From Barnesiella sp. An22 (GTDB lineage Bacteria; Bacteroidota; Bacteroidia; Bacteroidales; Barnesiellaceae): a stretch of 64,000 nucleotides of DNA. The notes beneath the pieces are model-generated. The model had not been told where the DNA came from, made no database searches, and saw nothing but the letters and a program-made list of their open reading frames with translations. The stretch is from positions 1-64,000 of the forward strand of contig NZ_NFJR01000001.1 in assembly GCF_002159975.1 (NCBI RefSeq). Direction: 5' to 3'. Each line of letters starts with the position of its first letter. Positions within the stretch are counted from its first letter, which is position 1. Below, piece by piece: positions 24,526 to 32,548 of this stretch. The position numbers and the translations under genes were made by a program.

Positions 24526-26745
24526 TTAACAGTTTATCGAACTCCGTTGTACATCTTTTACCCCTTTCACGGTCTTGAGCTTCTTGATGAGGCTGTTGAG
24601 GCTCGAGGTGTCGTCGACCATGACGGTGATGTGTCCCTGGAAGAGTCCGTCGTTCGAGTCGATCGAGATGTTGCGCATGTAGATGTTTTTCTCTTTCGAG
24701 ATGATTGAGGTAATGTTGGTGACGATGCCGATGTCGTCGTTGCCCACGACACGCAGCACACAGACATATTTTGAGCCCATCTTTCCCGACCATCGGGCAT
24801 TGACCACCCGATAGCGGTAGCGGCTGTAGATGTGGCGGGCATTGGGGCAGTCCTTGCGGTGTATCTTGATGGTCCCCTCGGTTGATACGAACCCGAAGAT
24901 GTCGTCGCCGAAAATGGGGTTGCAACACTTGGCCAGCTTGTAGTCGATACCCTTCACGTCGCCGCCGATGATGAGCTCGTCCTCTTTCGAGTCGTCGTGC
25001 TCGCTGGGTTGCAGCGTGAACTCTTCGGCCGTGCGGGCTTCGTATTGCTCGTTGTTCTCTTTGTGTTCGATTTCGAGGTAGAGGTCGATGACTCGGTTCA
25101 CGTCGATGCGCTCGGCGGCCAGCTCGTTGTAGAAGTCGGTCACGGTCTTGTAGCCCATCTTTTTGATGAGCTTCATCATGATGCCGTCTTCCATCTCCAT
25201 CTTGCGATTCTTGAACCGGCGTTGCAGCAGCTCCTTGCCATACTCGGCATCTTTGTTCTGCTGTTCGTTGAGGGCCTGTTTTATCTTGACGCGCCCTTTC
25301 GAAGTGGAGGCAATGTTAAGCCAGTCTTGCTTGGGGGTCTGGTTGGGCGAGGTGAGTACCTCGATGGTATCGCCGCTTTTGAGCTTGTATTTGATGGTCT
25401 CTATCTTTCCGTTCACTCGGCCGCCCACGCATTTGCACCCCAGTCCCGTGTGGATGAGAAAGGCAAAGTCGAGCAGGGTAGCCCCCAGTGGCAGCTTGTA
25501 GAGGTCGCCCTTGGGAGTAAAGACAAACACCTCTTTGTCGTAGAGGTCCATCTTGAAGTCGCGCATCAGTTCCAGAGCACCGCCATGTTCGGCCGCTTCG
25601 AGCACTTCGCGCACGTTGTTCATCCAGTCGTCGAGCCCCGATTCGCTCTTGATACCCTTGTATTTCCAGTGGGCTGCCAGTCCGCGTTCGGCGATTTCGT
25701 CCATGCGTCGGGTACGTATCTGCACCTCGACCCATCGTTGTCCGGGCCCCAGCACGGTGATGTGCAGCGACTCGTACCCGTTCGACTTGGGTATCGACAG
25801 CCAGTCTTTCATACGCTTGGGGTTGGGCTGGTACATGTCGGTCACAATCGAGTAGACTTTCCAGCAGTCGGCCTTCTCCTGGTCGAGCGGAGTCTCCAGA
25901 ATCACCCGTATGGCAAACAGGTCGTAGATGTCTTCGAGGTCGGCCTTCTGTTTCTTCATCTTGTTCCAGATGGAGAAGATCGACTTCGTGCGACCCTTGA
26001 TTTCGAAGTTGAGCCCCTCGGCCTCGAGTTTCTGTTTGACCGGCTCGATAAACTCGGTGATGTACTTGTCGCGGTTGCGCTTCGTTTCGTTGAGCTTGTG
26101 GGCTATCTGGTCGTAGATTTCGCGATTGGTATATTTGAGCGAGAGGTCCTCGAGCTCCGATTTGATGGAGTAGAGGCCCAGCCGGTGGGCCAGCGGTGCG
26201 TAGAGGTACGACGCCTCGCAGGCTACGTCGTAGCGATACTTCTCGTTGGGGTGGTGGTTGATCATCTTCATCACGCACAGACGGTCGGCAATCATGATGA
26301 TAATCACCCGTATGTCTTCGGCAAAAGAGAGCAACAGCTTGCGGAAGTTCTCGCTCTCGACAGCCGCCTGCTTGGCATAGAGGCTGTTCGATTTGATAAG
26401 TCCCCGAATGAGTTGGGCAATGTCGTCGCCAAACTCTTTCTGTACAGTTTCGATAGTGAGAAATTCGCTCACTACCAGATTGAAAAGCAATACCGAGATG
26501 AGCATGCTGCGCTCCAGTCCCACCCGGTCGCACAGGATAAGCGCCGTATTCAAGTTGCGAACGACCGGATTGATGCCCTGTTTGTTGCGCTGGTAATGTC
26601 CTGTTTCTACCGCTTCGGTGATGAGTTTGCGCATGCGGGTGAAGTCGTTGAGCGACATCACCGGCCGGCTGTTGCGCAGAAGTTGCCGATAAACCGATAG
26701 GACATTTCCTCTTTCCTCGGGGGTGAAATAGCTTTTTTCGGGCAT
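24526..26745 (-). CDS. RelA/SpoT family (p)ppGpp synthetase with degenerate hydrolase domain
   Basis: 739 residues in RelA/SpoT order: HD-like region (about 25-190), synthetase (about 235-365), TGS (about 400-460), helical and CC regions, and ACT (about 655-735). The synthetase is intact (GRTKSIFSIWNKM, RMKD at 311-314, NGYESLHITV, EVQIRT). The HD motif that should read HD within LLHDVVED is instead LLFNLVV (86-92), so hydrolysis of ppGpp is unlikely. RxKD at the synthetase is the type of bifunctional enzymes, so this looks like a bifunctional ancestor that lost hydrolysis. Function: stringent response alarmone synthesis in the cytosol. Confidence 0.9.
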   Translation of the reverse strand: MPEKSYFTPEERGNVLSVYRQLLRNSRPVMSLNDFTRMRKLITEAVETGHYQRNKQGINPVVRNLNTALILCDRVGLERSMLISVLLFNLVVSEFLTIETVQKEFGDDIAQLIRGLIKSNSLYAKQAAVESENFRKLLLSFAEDIRVIIIMIADRLCVMKMINHHPNEKYRYDVACEASYLYAPLAHRLGLYSIKSELEDLSLKYTNREIYDQIAHKLNETKRNRDKYITEFIEPVKQKLEAEGLNFEIKGRTKSIFSIWNKMKKQKADLEDIYDLFAIRVILETPLDQEKADCWKVYSIVTDMYQPNPKRMKDWLSIPKSNGYESLHITVLGPGQRWVEVQIRTRRMDEIAERGLAAHWKYKGIKSESGLDDWMNNVREVLEAAEHGGALELMRDFKMDLYDKEVFVFTPKGDLYKLPLGATLLDFAFLIHTGLGCKCVGGRVNGKIETIKYKLKSGDTIEVLTSPNQTPKQDWLNIASTSKGRVKIKQALNEQQNKDAEYGKELLQRRFKNRKMEMEDGIMMKLIKKMGYKTVTDFYNELAAERIDVNRVIDLYLEIEHKENNEQYEARTAEEFTLQPSEHDDSKEDELIIGGDVKGIDYKLAKCCNPIFGDDIFGFVSTEGTIKIHRKDCPNARHIYSRYRYRVVNARWSGKMGSKYVCVLRVVGNDDIGIVTNITSIISKEKNIYMRNISIDSNDGLFQGHITVMVDDTSSLNSLIKKLKTVKGVKDVQRSSINC

Positions 26746-26826
26746 AAGTTGTGACTGTTATCGGAAAATTATGTCTCAAATATATATTTTTATAGTTAAA
26801 AGTGCACTTTTTTTTAGAGCTTTTTG

Positions 26827-26834
26827 TAGTTTTG
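26827..26834 (+). promoter_or_regulatory. -7 box upstream of the DUF4301 gene
   Basis: TAGTTTTG, 35 nt before the ATG at 26869, in the 123-bp divergent spacer with the RelA/SpoT gene; a run of eight T residues lies where the -33 box would be. Confidence 0.45.
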
Positions 26835-26868
26835 GGAACAGAATTAAAATTCATTATTCATTATAGAT

Positions 26869-28389
26869 ATGTTTACAACAGAGGATTTAAACTTGTTTAC
26901 CGAAAAAGGTCTCGACCTGCGGGTAGTCGAGGACCAGTTGGCATCTTTCAAAAGGGGATTCCCGTTCCTGAAAATCGCCTCCTCGGCATCGGTAGGGAAT
27001 GGCATTTTGTCGCTCGATGAGCAACAGACGCAATATTACCTGGATCTTTGGGAAGGATACTTGAAAGACAATCACAAAGTGGTGAAGTTTATTCCCGCAT
27101 CGGGAGCGGCCAGCCGCATGTTCAAGGATTTGTTCGCTTTTCTGTCGGCCGAGTACACCGAACCGAAAACCGATTTTGAAAAGAAATTTTTCGACTCGAT
27201 CGAGCACTTTGCCTTCTATGCCGATCTCGATGCCGCCTGTCTGAAAAACGAGGGTATGGGCATTGCCGACCTGGTGGCTGCCGGGCGCTACAAGGCTGTC
27301 GTGTCGAATCTGCTCGAGGCCAAGGGGCTCAACTACGGCTCGTTGCCCAAGGGGCTGCTCAAGTTCCACCACTATGCCACGACCAATCGCACGGCCATGG
27401 AGGAGCACCTCACCGAGGGGGCTCTCTATGCTGCCAGCTCCGATGGCGAGGTGAATATTCACTTCACGGTTTCGCACGAGCATCTGCCTCACTTCAAAGA
27501 GCTGGTCGCCTCGAAGAAGGCCGATTACGAGAAACGCTACGGGGTGCGCTACAACATCAGTTTCTCGGAGCAGAAACCCTCGACCGATACCATTGCCGTG
27601 GATATGAACGACGAGCCGTTCCGCGAAGAGAACGGTAAAATCCTGTTCCGTCCCGGTGGTCACGGTGCCCTGATTGAAAACCTCAACGACATCGATGCCG
27701 AGGTAATTTTCGTGAAGAATATCGACAATGTGGTGCCCGATCGCCTCAAAGAGCCCACCGTGCGCTACAAGAAAGTGATAGGCGGTGTGCTGGTGGCCTT
27801 GCAGGCCGAGGTCAATCGCTACACGGCCATGCTGAAGAGCGGCAAGTACACCATCGACGACTTGCGCGAAATGGTGAAGTTCCTGCAACAGAAGCTCTTT
27901 GTGCGAAACGAAGAGACCAAGAATCTCGAGGATGCCGAGTTGGCGCTCTATCTGTTGCGCAAGTTCGACCGTCCTATCCGGGTGTGCGGTATGGTGCGCA
28001 ATTCGGGCGAGCCGGGTGGTGGTCCGTTTGTGGCATACAATCCCGACGGTACTACCTCGTTGCAGATTCTGGAGAGTTCGCAAATCGATATGGCCAACCC
28101 CGAAGCCAAGCGGCAATTCGAGGCCGGTACACACTTCAACCCGGTCGATCTGGTTTGTGCCGTGCGCGACGGTCAGGGTGTCAAGTACGATTTGCCTCGC
28201 TATGTCGACAAAAATACCGGATTCATTTCGCATAAGTCGAAAAATGGCCGCGAGCTGAAAGCTCTCGAGTTGCCGGGCTTGTGGAATGGCGCCATGAGCG
28301 ACTGGAACACCGTGTTTGTCGAGGTTCCCGCCGAGACCTTCAACCCGGTGAAGACCGTGAACGACCTGTTGCGGCCTCAACATCAGTAA
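26869..28389 (+). CDS. DUF4301 family protein
   Basis: 506 residues without signal peptide. The segment KVVKFIPASGAASRMFKDLF, the HGALIENLND motif and the C-terminal GLWNGAMSDWNTVFVEVP are characteristic of DUF4301, a Bacteroidetes cytosolic family resembling nucleotidyl-transferase folds (inference from the FIPASGAASRM loop). Function unknown. It has its own promoter and a perfect terminator. It is transcribed divergently from the RelA/SpoT gene. Confidence 0.9.
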   Translation: MFTTEDLNLFTEKGLDLRVVEDQLASFKRGFPFLKIASSASVGNGILSLDEQQTQYYLDLWEGYLKDNHKVVKFIPASGAASRMFKDLFAFLSAEYTEPKTDFEKKFFDSIEHFAFYADLDAACLKNEGMGIADLVAAGRYKAVVSNLLEAKGLNYGSLPKGLLKFHHYATTNRTAMEEHLTEGALYAASSDGEVNIHFTVSHEHLPHFKELVASKKADYEKRYGVRYNISFSEQKPSTDTIAVDMNDEPFREENGKILFRPGGHGALIENLNDIDAEVIFVKNIDNVVPDRLKEPTVRYKKVIGGVLVALQAEVNRYTAMLKSGKYTIDDLREMVKFLQQKLFVRNEETKNLEDAELALYLLRKFDRPIRVCGMVRNSGEPGGGPFVAYNPDGTTSLQILESSQIDMANPEAKRQFEAGTHFNPVDLVCAVRDGQGVKYDLPRYVDKNTGFISHKSKNGRELKALELPGLWNGAMSDWNTVFVEVPAETFNPVKTVNDLLRPQHQ

Positions 28390-28418
28390 GCTATGTAACG
28401 GCTTAATAACGAATAGAG

Positions 28419-28450
28419 GGCGATATGCTGCGGCATATCGCCTTTTTTTT
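28419..28450 (+). terminator. Terminator of the DUF4301 gene
   Basis: Perfect 10-bp stem GGCGATATGC/GCATATCGCC, loop TGCG, then eight T residues. Confidence 0.95.
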
Positions 28451-28451
28451 A

Positions 28452-28459
28452 TAACTTTG
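28452..28459 (+). promoter_or_regulatory. -7 box of the DEAD-box helicase gene, with a long leader
   Basis: TAACTTTG immediately after the preceding terminator. Transcription from about 28466 gives a leader of about 93 nt, unusually long here; cold-shock helicase genes often have long regulated leaders. Confidence 0.5.
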
Positions 28460-28558
28460 TCACCGAAAAATTATTACTCGGGAAAATGGAAGCCTCGAGG
28501 GCTTGTAATTTCCTGCAAGAGTTAGATAGACGAAAAGAAAAATTTAAGGAAAAAAGAT

Positions 28559-30013
28559 ATGACATTTGAAGAATTCGGATTGTCGGAAGAGGTCATGCAA
28601 GGACTCGACGCCATGAATTTTCAAGAGGCGACCCCGGTTCAGGAACAGACCATTCCCGTGATATTGCAGAAAAAAGATTTGATTGCTTGTGCCCAGACGG
28701 GTACGGGTAAAACAGCTGCCTATATATTGCCTTTGTTGAACTTGCTTACCGAGTTTCCCGGCAGCGGCGACAAGGTGCGCGCGGTGATTGTGGCGCCTAC
28801 GCGCGAGTTGGCCCAGCAGATTGACATGCAGTTTGCCGGCTTCTCCTATTTCTTGCCCATCTCTACGGCCGTAGTTTCGGGGGGTGGCGACGGTTCGTCG
28901 TGGGAGCAGCAGAAGCGGGGCCTGACCATGGGTGCCGATGTGATTATAGCCACGCCGGGCCGGCTCATCTCGCATCTGAATATCTCGAACATCGACTTTT
29001 CGGGAGTCGAGTATTTTATCCTCGACGAGGCCGACCGCATGCTCGATATGGGATTCTACGACGATATTATGAAGATAGGCAAGAGCCTGCCGGCCAAGCG
29101 ACAGACGATTATGTTCTCGGCTACCATGCCGCCCAAGATTCGCCAGCTGGCCAAGAATATCATGGACAATCCTGTGGAGGTGAACGTGGCTATTTCGAAA
29201 CCCAACGAAGCCATCGACCAGTCGGCCTATGTCTGCTACGAAAATCAGAAGATGGGGATTATAGATTACCTCTTCAGAGAGCCGACCGGAACGAAGACCA
29301 TCATCTTCTCGTCGTCGAAGCAGAAGGTCAAGGAGCTGGCTTTTGCCTTGAAACGGAAAAAATACAGAGTGGCCGCCATGCACTCCGACCTGGAGCAGCC
29401 CGAGCGTGAGGCAGTGATGCTCGATTTCAAAAACAACAAGATAGATATTCTGGTGGCTACCGATGTCATTTCGCGAGGCATCGACATCGATCAGATCGGG
29501 TTGGTCATCAACTACGACGTGCCTCACGACCCCGAGGATTACATTCACCGCATCGGTCGTACGGCTCGTGCCAATGCCGAGGGTACCGCCATTACCTTCG
29601 TGTCGGAGAAGGAGCAGGGCAAGTTCAACCGCATCGAGACTTTTCTGGGTTATGAAATTGCCAAGCGCGAGATGCCAGAGGGGGTAGGTGAAGGGCCGGT
29701 ATATGCTCCCAAGCAAGAGAAGGGTGGCCGTCACGGCCGGGGTGGAAACCGGGGAGGCGAGGGGCGTGGCCGCTCGCGCAATCGCCGTCGGGGCGACAAG
29801 GGTACCCCCAAAGACAATGCTGCCAAGAATACCGCCCCGAAGGGAGACAAGTCGGCTCCGGCTTCGGAGAAACCGGTTAAGGAGAAGAGCGAGAATGCCG
29901 CTTCGCAGAATCAGAGTGGTTCGTCGTCGCGTCGTCGCAATCATCGCCGGCGCAAGCCTCGCTCGGGTAATAACGGCAATGGCGGTAACAACTCACCGAG
30001 CCAGGAGGCATAA
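28559..30013 (+). CDS. DEAD-box ATP-dependent RNA helicase
   Basis: 484 residues. Motifs in order: Q motif (FQEATPVQEQTIP), Walker A AQTGTGKT (about 45-52), PTRELAQQ, TPGRL, DEAD (ILDEADRMLDMGF), SAT (FSATMPPKI), then HRIGRTARA in domain 2. The last about 110 residues are a basic Gly/Arg/Asn-rich tail for RNA binding. It unwinds structured RNA in ribosome assembly or mRNA decay; RhlE/DeaD-like. Monocistronic. Confidence 0.94.
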   Translation: MTFEEFGLSEEVMQGLDAMNFQEATPVQEQTIPVILQKKDLIACAQTGTGKTAAYILPLLNLLTEFPGSGDKVRAVIVAPTRELAQQIDMQFAGFSYFLPISTAVVSGGGDGSSWEQQKRGLTMGADVIIATPGRLISHLNISNIDFSGVEYFILDEADRMLDMGFYDDIMKIGKSLPAKRQTIMFSATMPPKIRQLAKNIMDNPVEVNVAISKPNEAIDQSAYVCYENQKMGIIDYLFREPTGTKTIIFSSSKQKVKELAFALKRKKYRVAAMHSDLEQPEREAVMLDFKNNKIDILVATDVISRGIDIDQIGLVINYDVPHDPEDYIHRIGRTARANAEGTAITFVSEKEQGKFNRIETFLGYEIAKREMPEGVGEGPVYAPKQEKGGRHGRGGNRGGEGRGRSRNRRRGDKGTPKDNAAKNTAPKGDKSAPASEKPVKEKSENAASQNQSGSSSRRRNHRRRKPRSGNNGNGGNNSPSQEA

Positions 30014-30336
30014 CGAATGTGATTTTGTAGACTATGGCTTTAGATTTATTTGTAAATAGTTTGTAAATCAAATACTTTTTTATTTGGATATATAAGTAGC
30101 GAATATATGGCGTTTGTTATGTAGCAAACGCCATTCGCGTTACATAGAGGTTTATCGTATGGATATGGATGTTTATAAGTGTCTTGTAATCAGTGCGTTG
30201 TAGGTTTTACCGATTTTTATTCAAGTGGAGATATAAGTATCATTCATAATAGTACTATAAACCAGTTGATTATAATTTATACAGCTATAAAACCTTGCAA
30301 ATGGAAAACTTTTGTCGTGTGGGGTATGTTTAGCAC
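30014..30336. other. AT-rich intergenic region with one hairpin
   Basis: About 320 bp, clearly richer in A+T than the flanks. It holds a repeat of TTTGTAAAT (near 30041 and 30051), the hairpin at 30099-30138 and no credible coding frame. It may contain promoter elements for the GNAT gene that I could not pin down. Confidence 0.5.
30099..30138. repeat. Large hairpin without T-tract downstream of the helicase gene
   Basis: ATGGCGTTTG (30107-30116) and CAAACGCCAT (30125-30134) pair around an 8-nt loop, extended by GCGA/TCGC with a 4-nt bulge. The 3' side lacks a T run in both directions, so it is not a standard terminator; it may stabilise the helicase mRNA end. Confidence 0.65.
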
Positions 30337-31407
30337 ATGAAAGATAAAGTAATCATGGAGATTTCGGAGAAGAAAGCCCGTATTCGGGAGTTGTGGCAAC
30401 TCTGTTTTCACGACGACGAGCAATTTGTCGACCTCTTGTTCGGCCACTTGTATCGCGATGAAAATGCCCTTTGTTTCGAGGAGCGGGGCGTGTTGACGTC
30501 GGCCTTGCAAATGCTCCCTTACCGCATGACTTATGGGGAGTCGGTGTTGGAGGTAAGTTATATTTCGGGAGCGGCTACTCGTCCCGAGTATCGCAACCGG
30601 GGATTGATGGGCCGGTTGTTGCGGGAGTCGTTCGAGACGATGCGGTCGCGTGCCATTCCGCTGTCGGCGCTCATCCCGGCCGAGCCGTGGTTGTATGGCT
30701 ATTATGCCACCAAGGGGTATGCCCCGGTATTCTTTCGGCGCGAGAGTCACTTCACGGCCGTGCATCGTTTCGAGGGTGCCGGGTATCGGCGGGTGGTTCC
30801 GTCGCTCGATCGGCTTTACTCCTTTTTTGATGCCCAGATGCGCCGCCGGCCTTGCTGCATGTTGCATGCGCGGAACGACTTTGAGGTGATTTGCGGCGAC
30901 AACCGTCTCGACGGGGGCGAGGTGATTGCCTTGGCCGATGAGGCGGGTGAGCTTTCGGCGCTGGCTTTTGCCGTGCCATACGACGATGGCACACGGGTAA
31001 AAGAGCTCTTGGCAGTCGACGACCAGGCTCGCGAAGCGGCCCTGCACGAGGTCGAACGCACGTTCCCCGGCCTGCCGGTTACGGTGGCGCTGCCACCCGA
31101 TAGCGGGGAGGGGGTGTTGCAGCGCATGGGCATGATGCGCATCGTGGATGTGCCGGCCATGCTCTCGACTGTAGCGCAGAACCATCCTTCGCTGCAGGTG
31201 GTCGTGCGGGTGTCCGACCCGCTGTTGCCTGCGAATAACGGCGTTTATCGAATTGCCGATGGTGCGTGTGGTCGTGTAGAGGCCGATACGTGCGACTTCG
31301 ATGTCGACGTGGCCGAGTTGGCACTTCTGGTATTTGGCGATTCCCGTCAGGATTCGCTCGTCGATTTCCCGGCCATGCCTCCCTATATGAGTCTCATGCT
31401 CGACTGA
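30337..31407 (+). CDS. GNAT family N-acetyltransferase (Eis-like, two-domain)
   Basis: 356 residues. The N-terminal GNAT core has the acetyl-CoA loop ATRPEYRNRGLMGRLLRE (about 77-95); the following region (about 150-350) resembles the second domain of Eis-type acetyltransferases, with a C-terminal sterol carrier-like fold. Substrate unknown. Alternative start at the Met seven codons in. No operon partner on this strand. Confidence 0.87.
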   Translation: MKDKVIMEISEKKARIRELWQLCFHDDEQFVDLLFGHLYRDENALCFEERGVLTSALQMLPYRMTYGESVLEVSYISGAATRPEYRNRGLMGRLLRESFETMRSRAIPLSALIPAEPWLYGYYATKGYAPVFFRRESHFTAVHRFEGAGYRRVVPSLDRLYSFFDAQMRRRPCCMLHARNDFEVICGDNRLDGGEVIALADEAGELSALAFAVPYDDGTRVKELLAVDDQAREAALHEVERTFPGLPVTVALPPDSGEGVLQRMGMMRIVDVPAMLSTVAQNHPSLQVVVRVSDPLLPANNGVYRIADGACGRVEADTCDFDVDVAELALLVFGDSRQDSLVDFPAMPPYMSLMLD

Positions 31408-31471
31408 ACCGGTGTGGAGCGGGGCTGCTTTGATCTCTCTTTATAGAGTTGAGGTCAGCCTCTTCACGGGT

Positions 31472-32110
31472 TTACAAAAAGAAGCGATACCCCACCGAGA
31501 TGCCTATGTGGCGACTCTCGAAGGCACTCTCTGCGTCGCGAATGGAGTGGGTGAGCCCCCAGGTATAGCGGGCATCGACAAAGAGACCGGAACCAAATTC
31601 GTATCCCAGCCCGGCGACCACGCCCAGTTCGGCTCCTGCCGGTTGCTGAAAAGCCTCCACCCCTTTCCACGAATCGGTAGCGGCACACCCGATACTCAGT
31701 TGCGGACCGGCCTGAATGTTGAAACCGGCTATGGGGAAAAACTTGACCAGCAGCGGAATATCGATGTAGTGGATGCGGTACGAATACCCCTTGTACATCG
31801 TGTCGCCTCGCTCGTCGTTGAAGATAAGCGTCTTGTCTTTGTAGCCGTGTGTGGCGTAGAGCAGCTCGAGTTGCAGGTCGAAATAGGTATTGCATGTGTA
31901 GGTCGCTACTACTCCCGCTTGACCGCCCACGATATAGCTGGCCTTGTCGTTGAGTACGTTTTTGGGGTATCTCACCGTCGACCAGTTGATACCCGCTTTA
32001 CCGCCTACACTCCATTGGGCCCGTGCCGGGATGGCGACCAGGCAAAGCAACAACAGTCCGACAACGTATTTGCGACAGAAATTAGAGGGGGTTAGGTAGG
32101 GTGTTTTCAT
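31472..32110 (-). CDS. PorT-like outer membrane beta-barrel protein
   Basis: 212 residues. Signal peptide ending in PARAQ (about residue 35 from the ATG at 32110). The rest alternates hydrophobic and polar residues with eight predicted strands (GGKAGINWSTVRYP at the start, HIGISVGYRFFL at the end), the pattern of PorT/OMP_b-brl_2. The terminal Phe-Leu is typical of outer-membrane barrels. I take the ATG at 32110, not the one 30 nt upstream, because the shorter form begins directly with a signal peptide. Role unknown; not in a transport locus. Confidence 0.88.
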   Translation of the reverse strand: MKTPYLTPSNFCRKYVVGLLLLCLVAIPARAQWSVGGKAGINWSTVRYPKNVLNDKASYIVGGQAGVVATYTCNTYFDLQLELLYATHGYKDKTLIFNDERGDTMYKGYSYRIHYIDIPLLVKFFPIAGFNIQAGPQLSIGCAATDSWKGVEAFQQPAGAELGVVAGLGYEFGSGLFVDARYTWGLTHSIRDAESAFESRHIGISVGYRFFL

Positions 32111-32224
32111 GTGGCACATCTTGTTTTGACAGGTAGACAAATATAGTCGATTTCTTTGGTTTGGTAAAATTATTTTCGTTTCTTTACACGGGTGACTTTA
32201 ATCAGAATCTAAACGCTTATAGCT

Positions 32225-32362
32225 ATGACTACACTGGAATTTATCCTGATCTGTATCCTCATTCCCGGGCTATTGGGTGGAATCTTTGCCCCTATGGTGG
32301 TGAAGGGGTGTAAAAGGCTCTGTGCCAAGTGGAGCAGCAGACGTAAGCCATCTCGAGAATAA
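32225..32362 (+). CDS. Possible small membrane protein of 45 residues
   Basis: An ATG-initiated frame that encodes a hydrophobic N-terminal helix of about 20 residues (TLEFILICILIPGLLGGIFA) followed by a strongly basic tail (KGCKRLCAKW, SSRRKPSRE), the topology of a single-pass inner-membrane microprotein with cytosolic C-terminus. It lies between the divergent PorT-like gene and the exporter gene. No classical promoter was found; I regard it as a candidate only. Confidence 0.45.
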   Translation: MTTLEFILICILIPGLLGGIFAPMVVKGCKRLCAKWSSRRKPSRE

Positions 32363-32424
32363 ATCTTGAGGAAAGTTCGGTATACTTGCAGACGGGGTGT
32401 GTATTTCCTGCTTTTTTTGTTTTT

Positions 32425-32506
32425 TACCTTTGAGGTGAGCAGAGATTGAGCAAACGGGAAAAACGGAGTTTTTCGTTTGCCTCTATGTCCATTTTCACTA
32501 CCTTTG
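32425..32506 (+). repeat. Promoter-bearing hairpin repeat, locus 3 (single unit)
   Basis: Hairpin arms GCAAACGGGAAAAAC (32450-32464) and GTTTTTCGTTTGC (32468-32480) pair with a 2-nt bulge. The right arm contains the -33 TTTG (32476-32479); after 19 nt comes TACCTTTG (32499-32506). The left flank AGGTGAGCAGAGA matches the inverse of the usual right flank, making this copy nearly palindromic. It drives the DHA2 exporter gene. Confidence 0.75.
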
Positions 32507-32548
32507 CGGCCGATATGCGTGAGCATGGTTTTCAAGAAAGGTAAAAAG

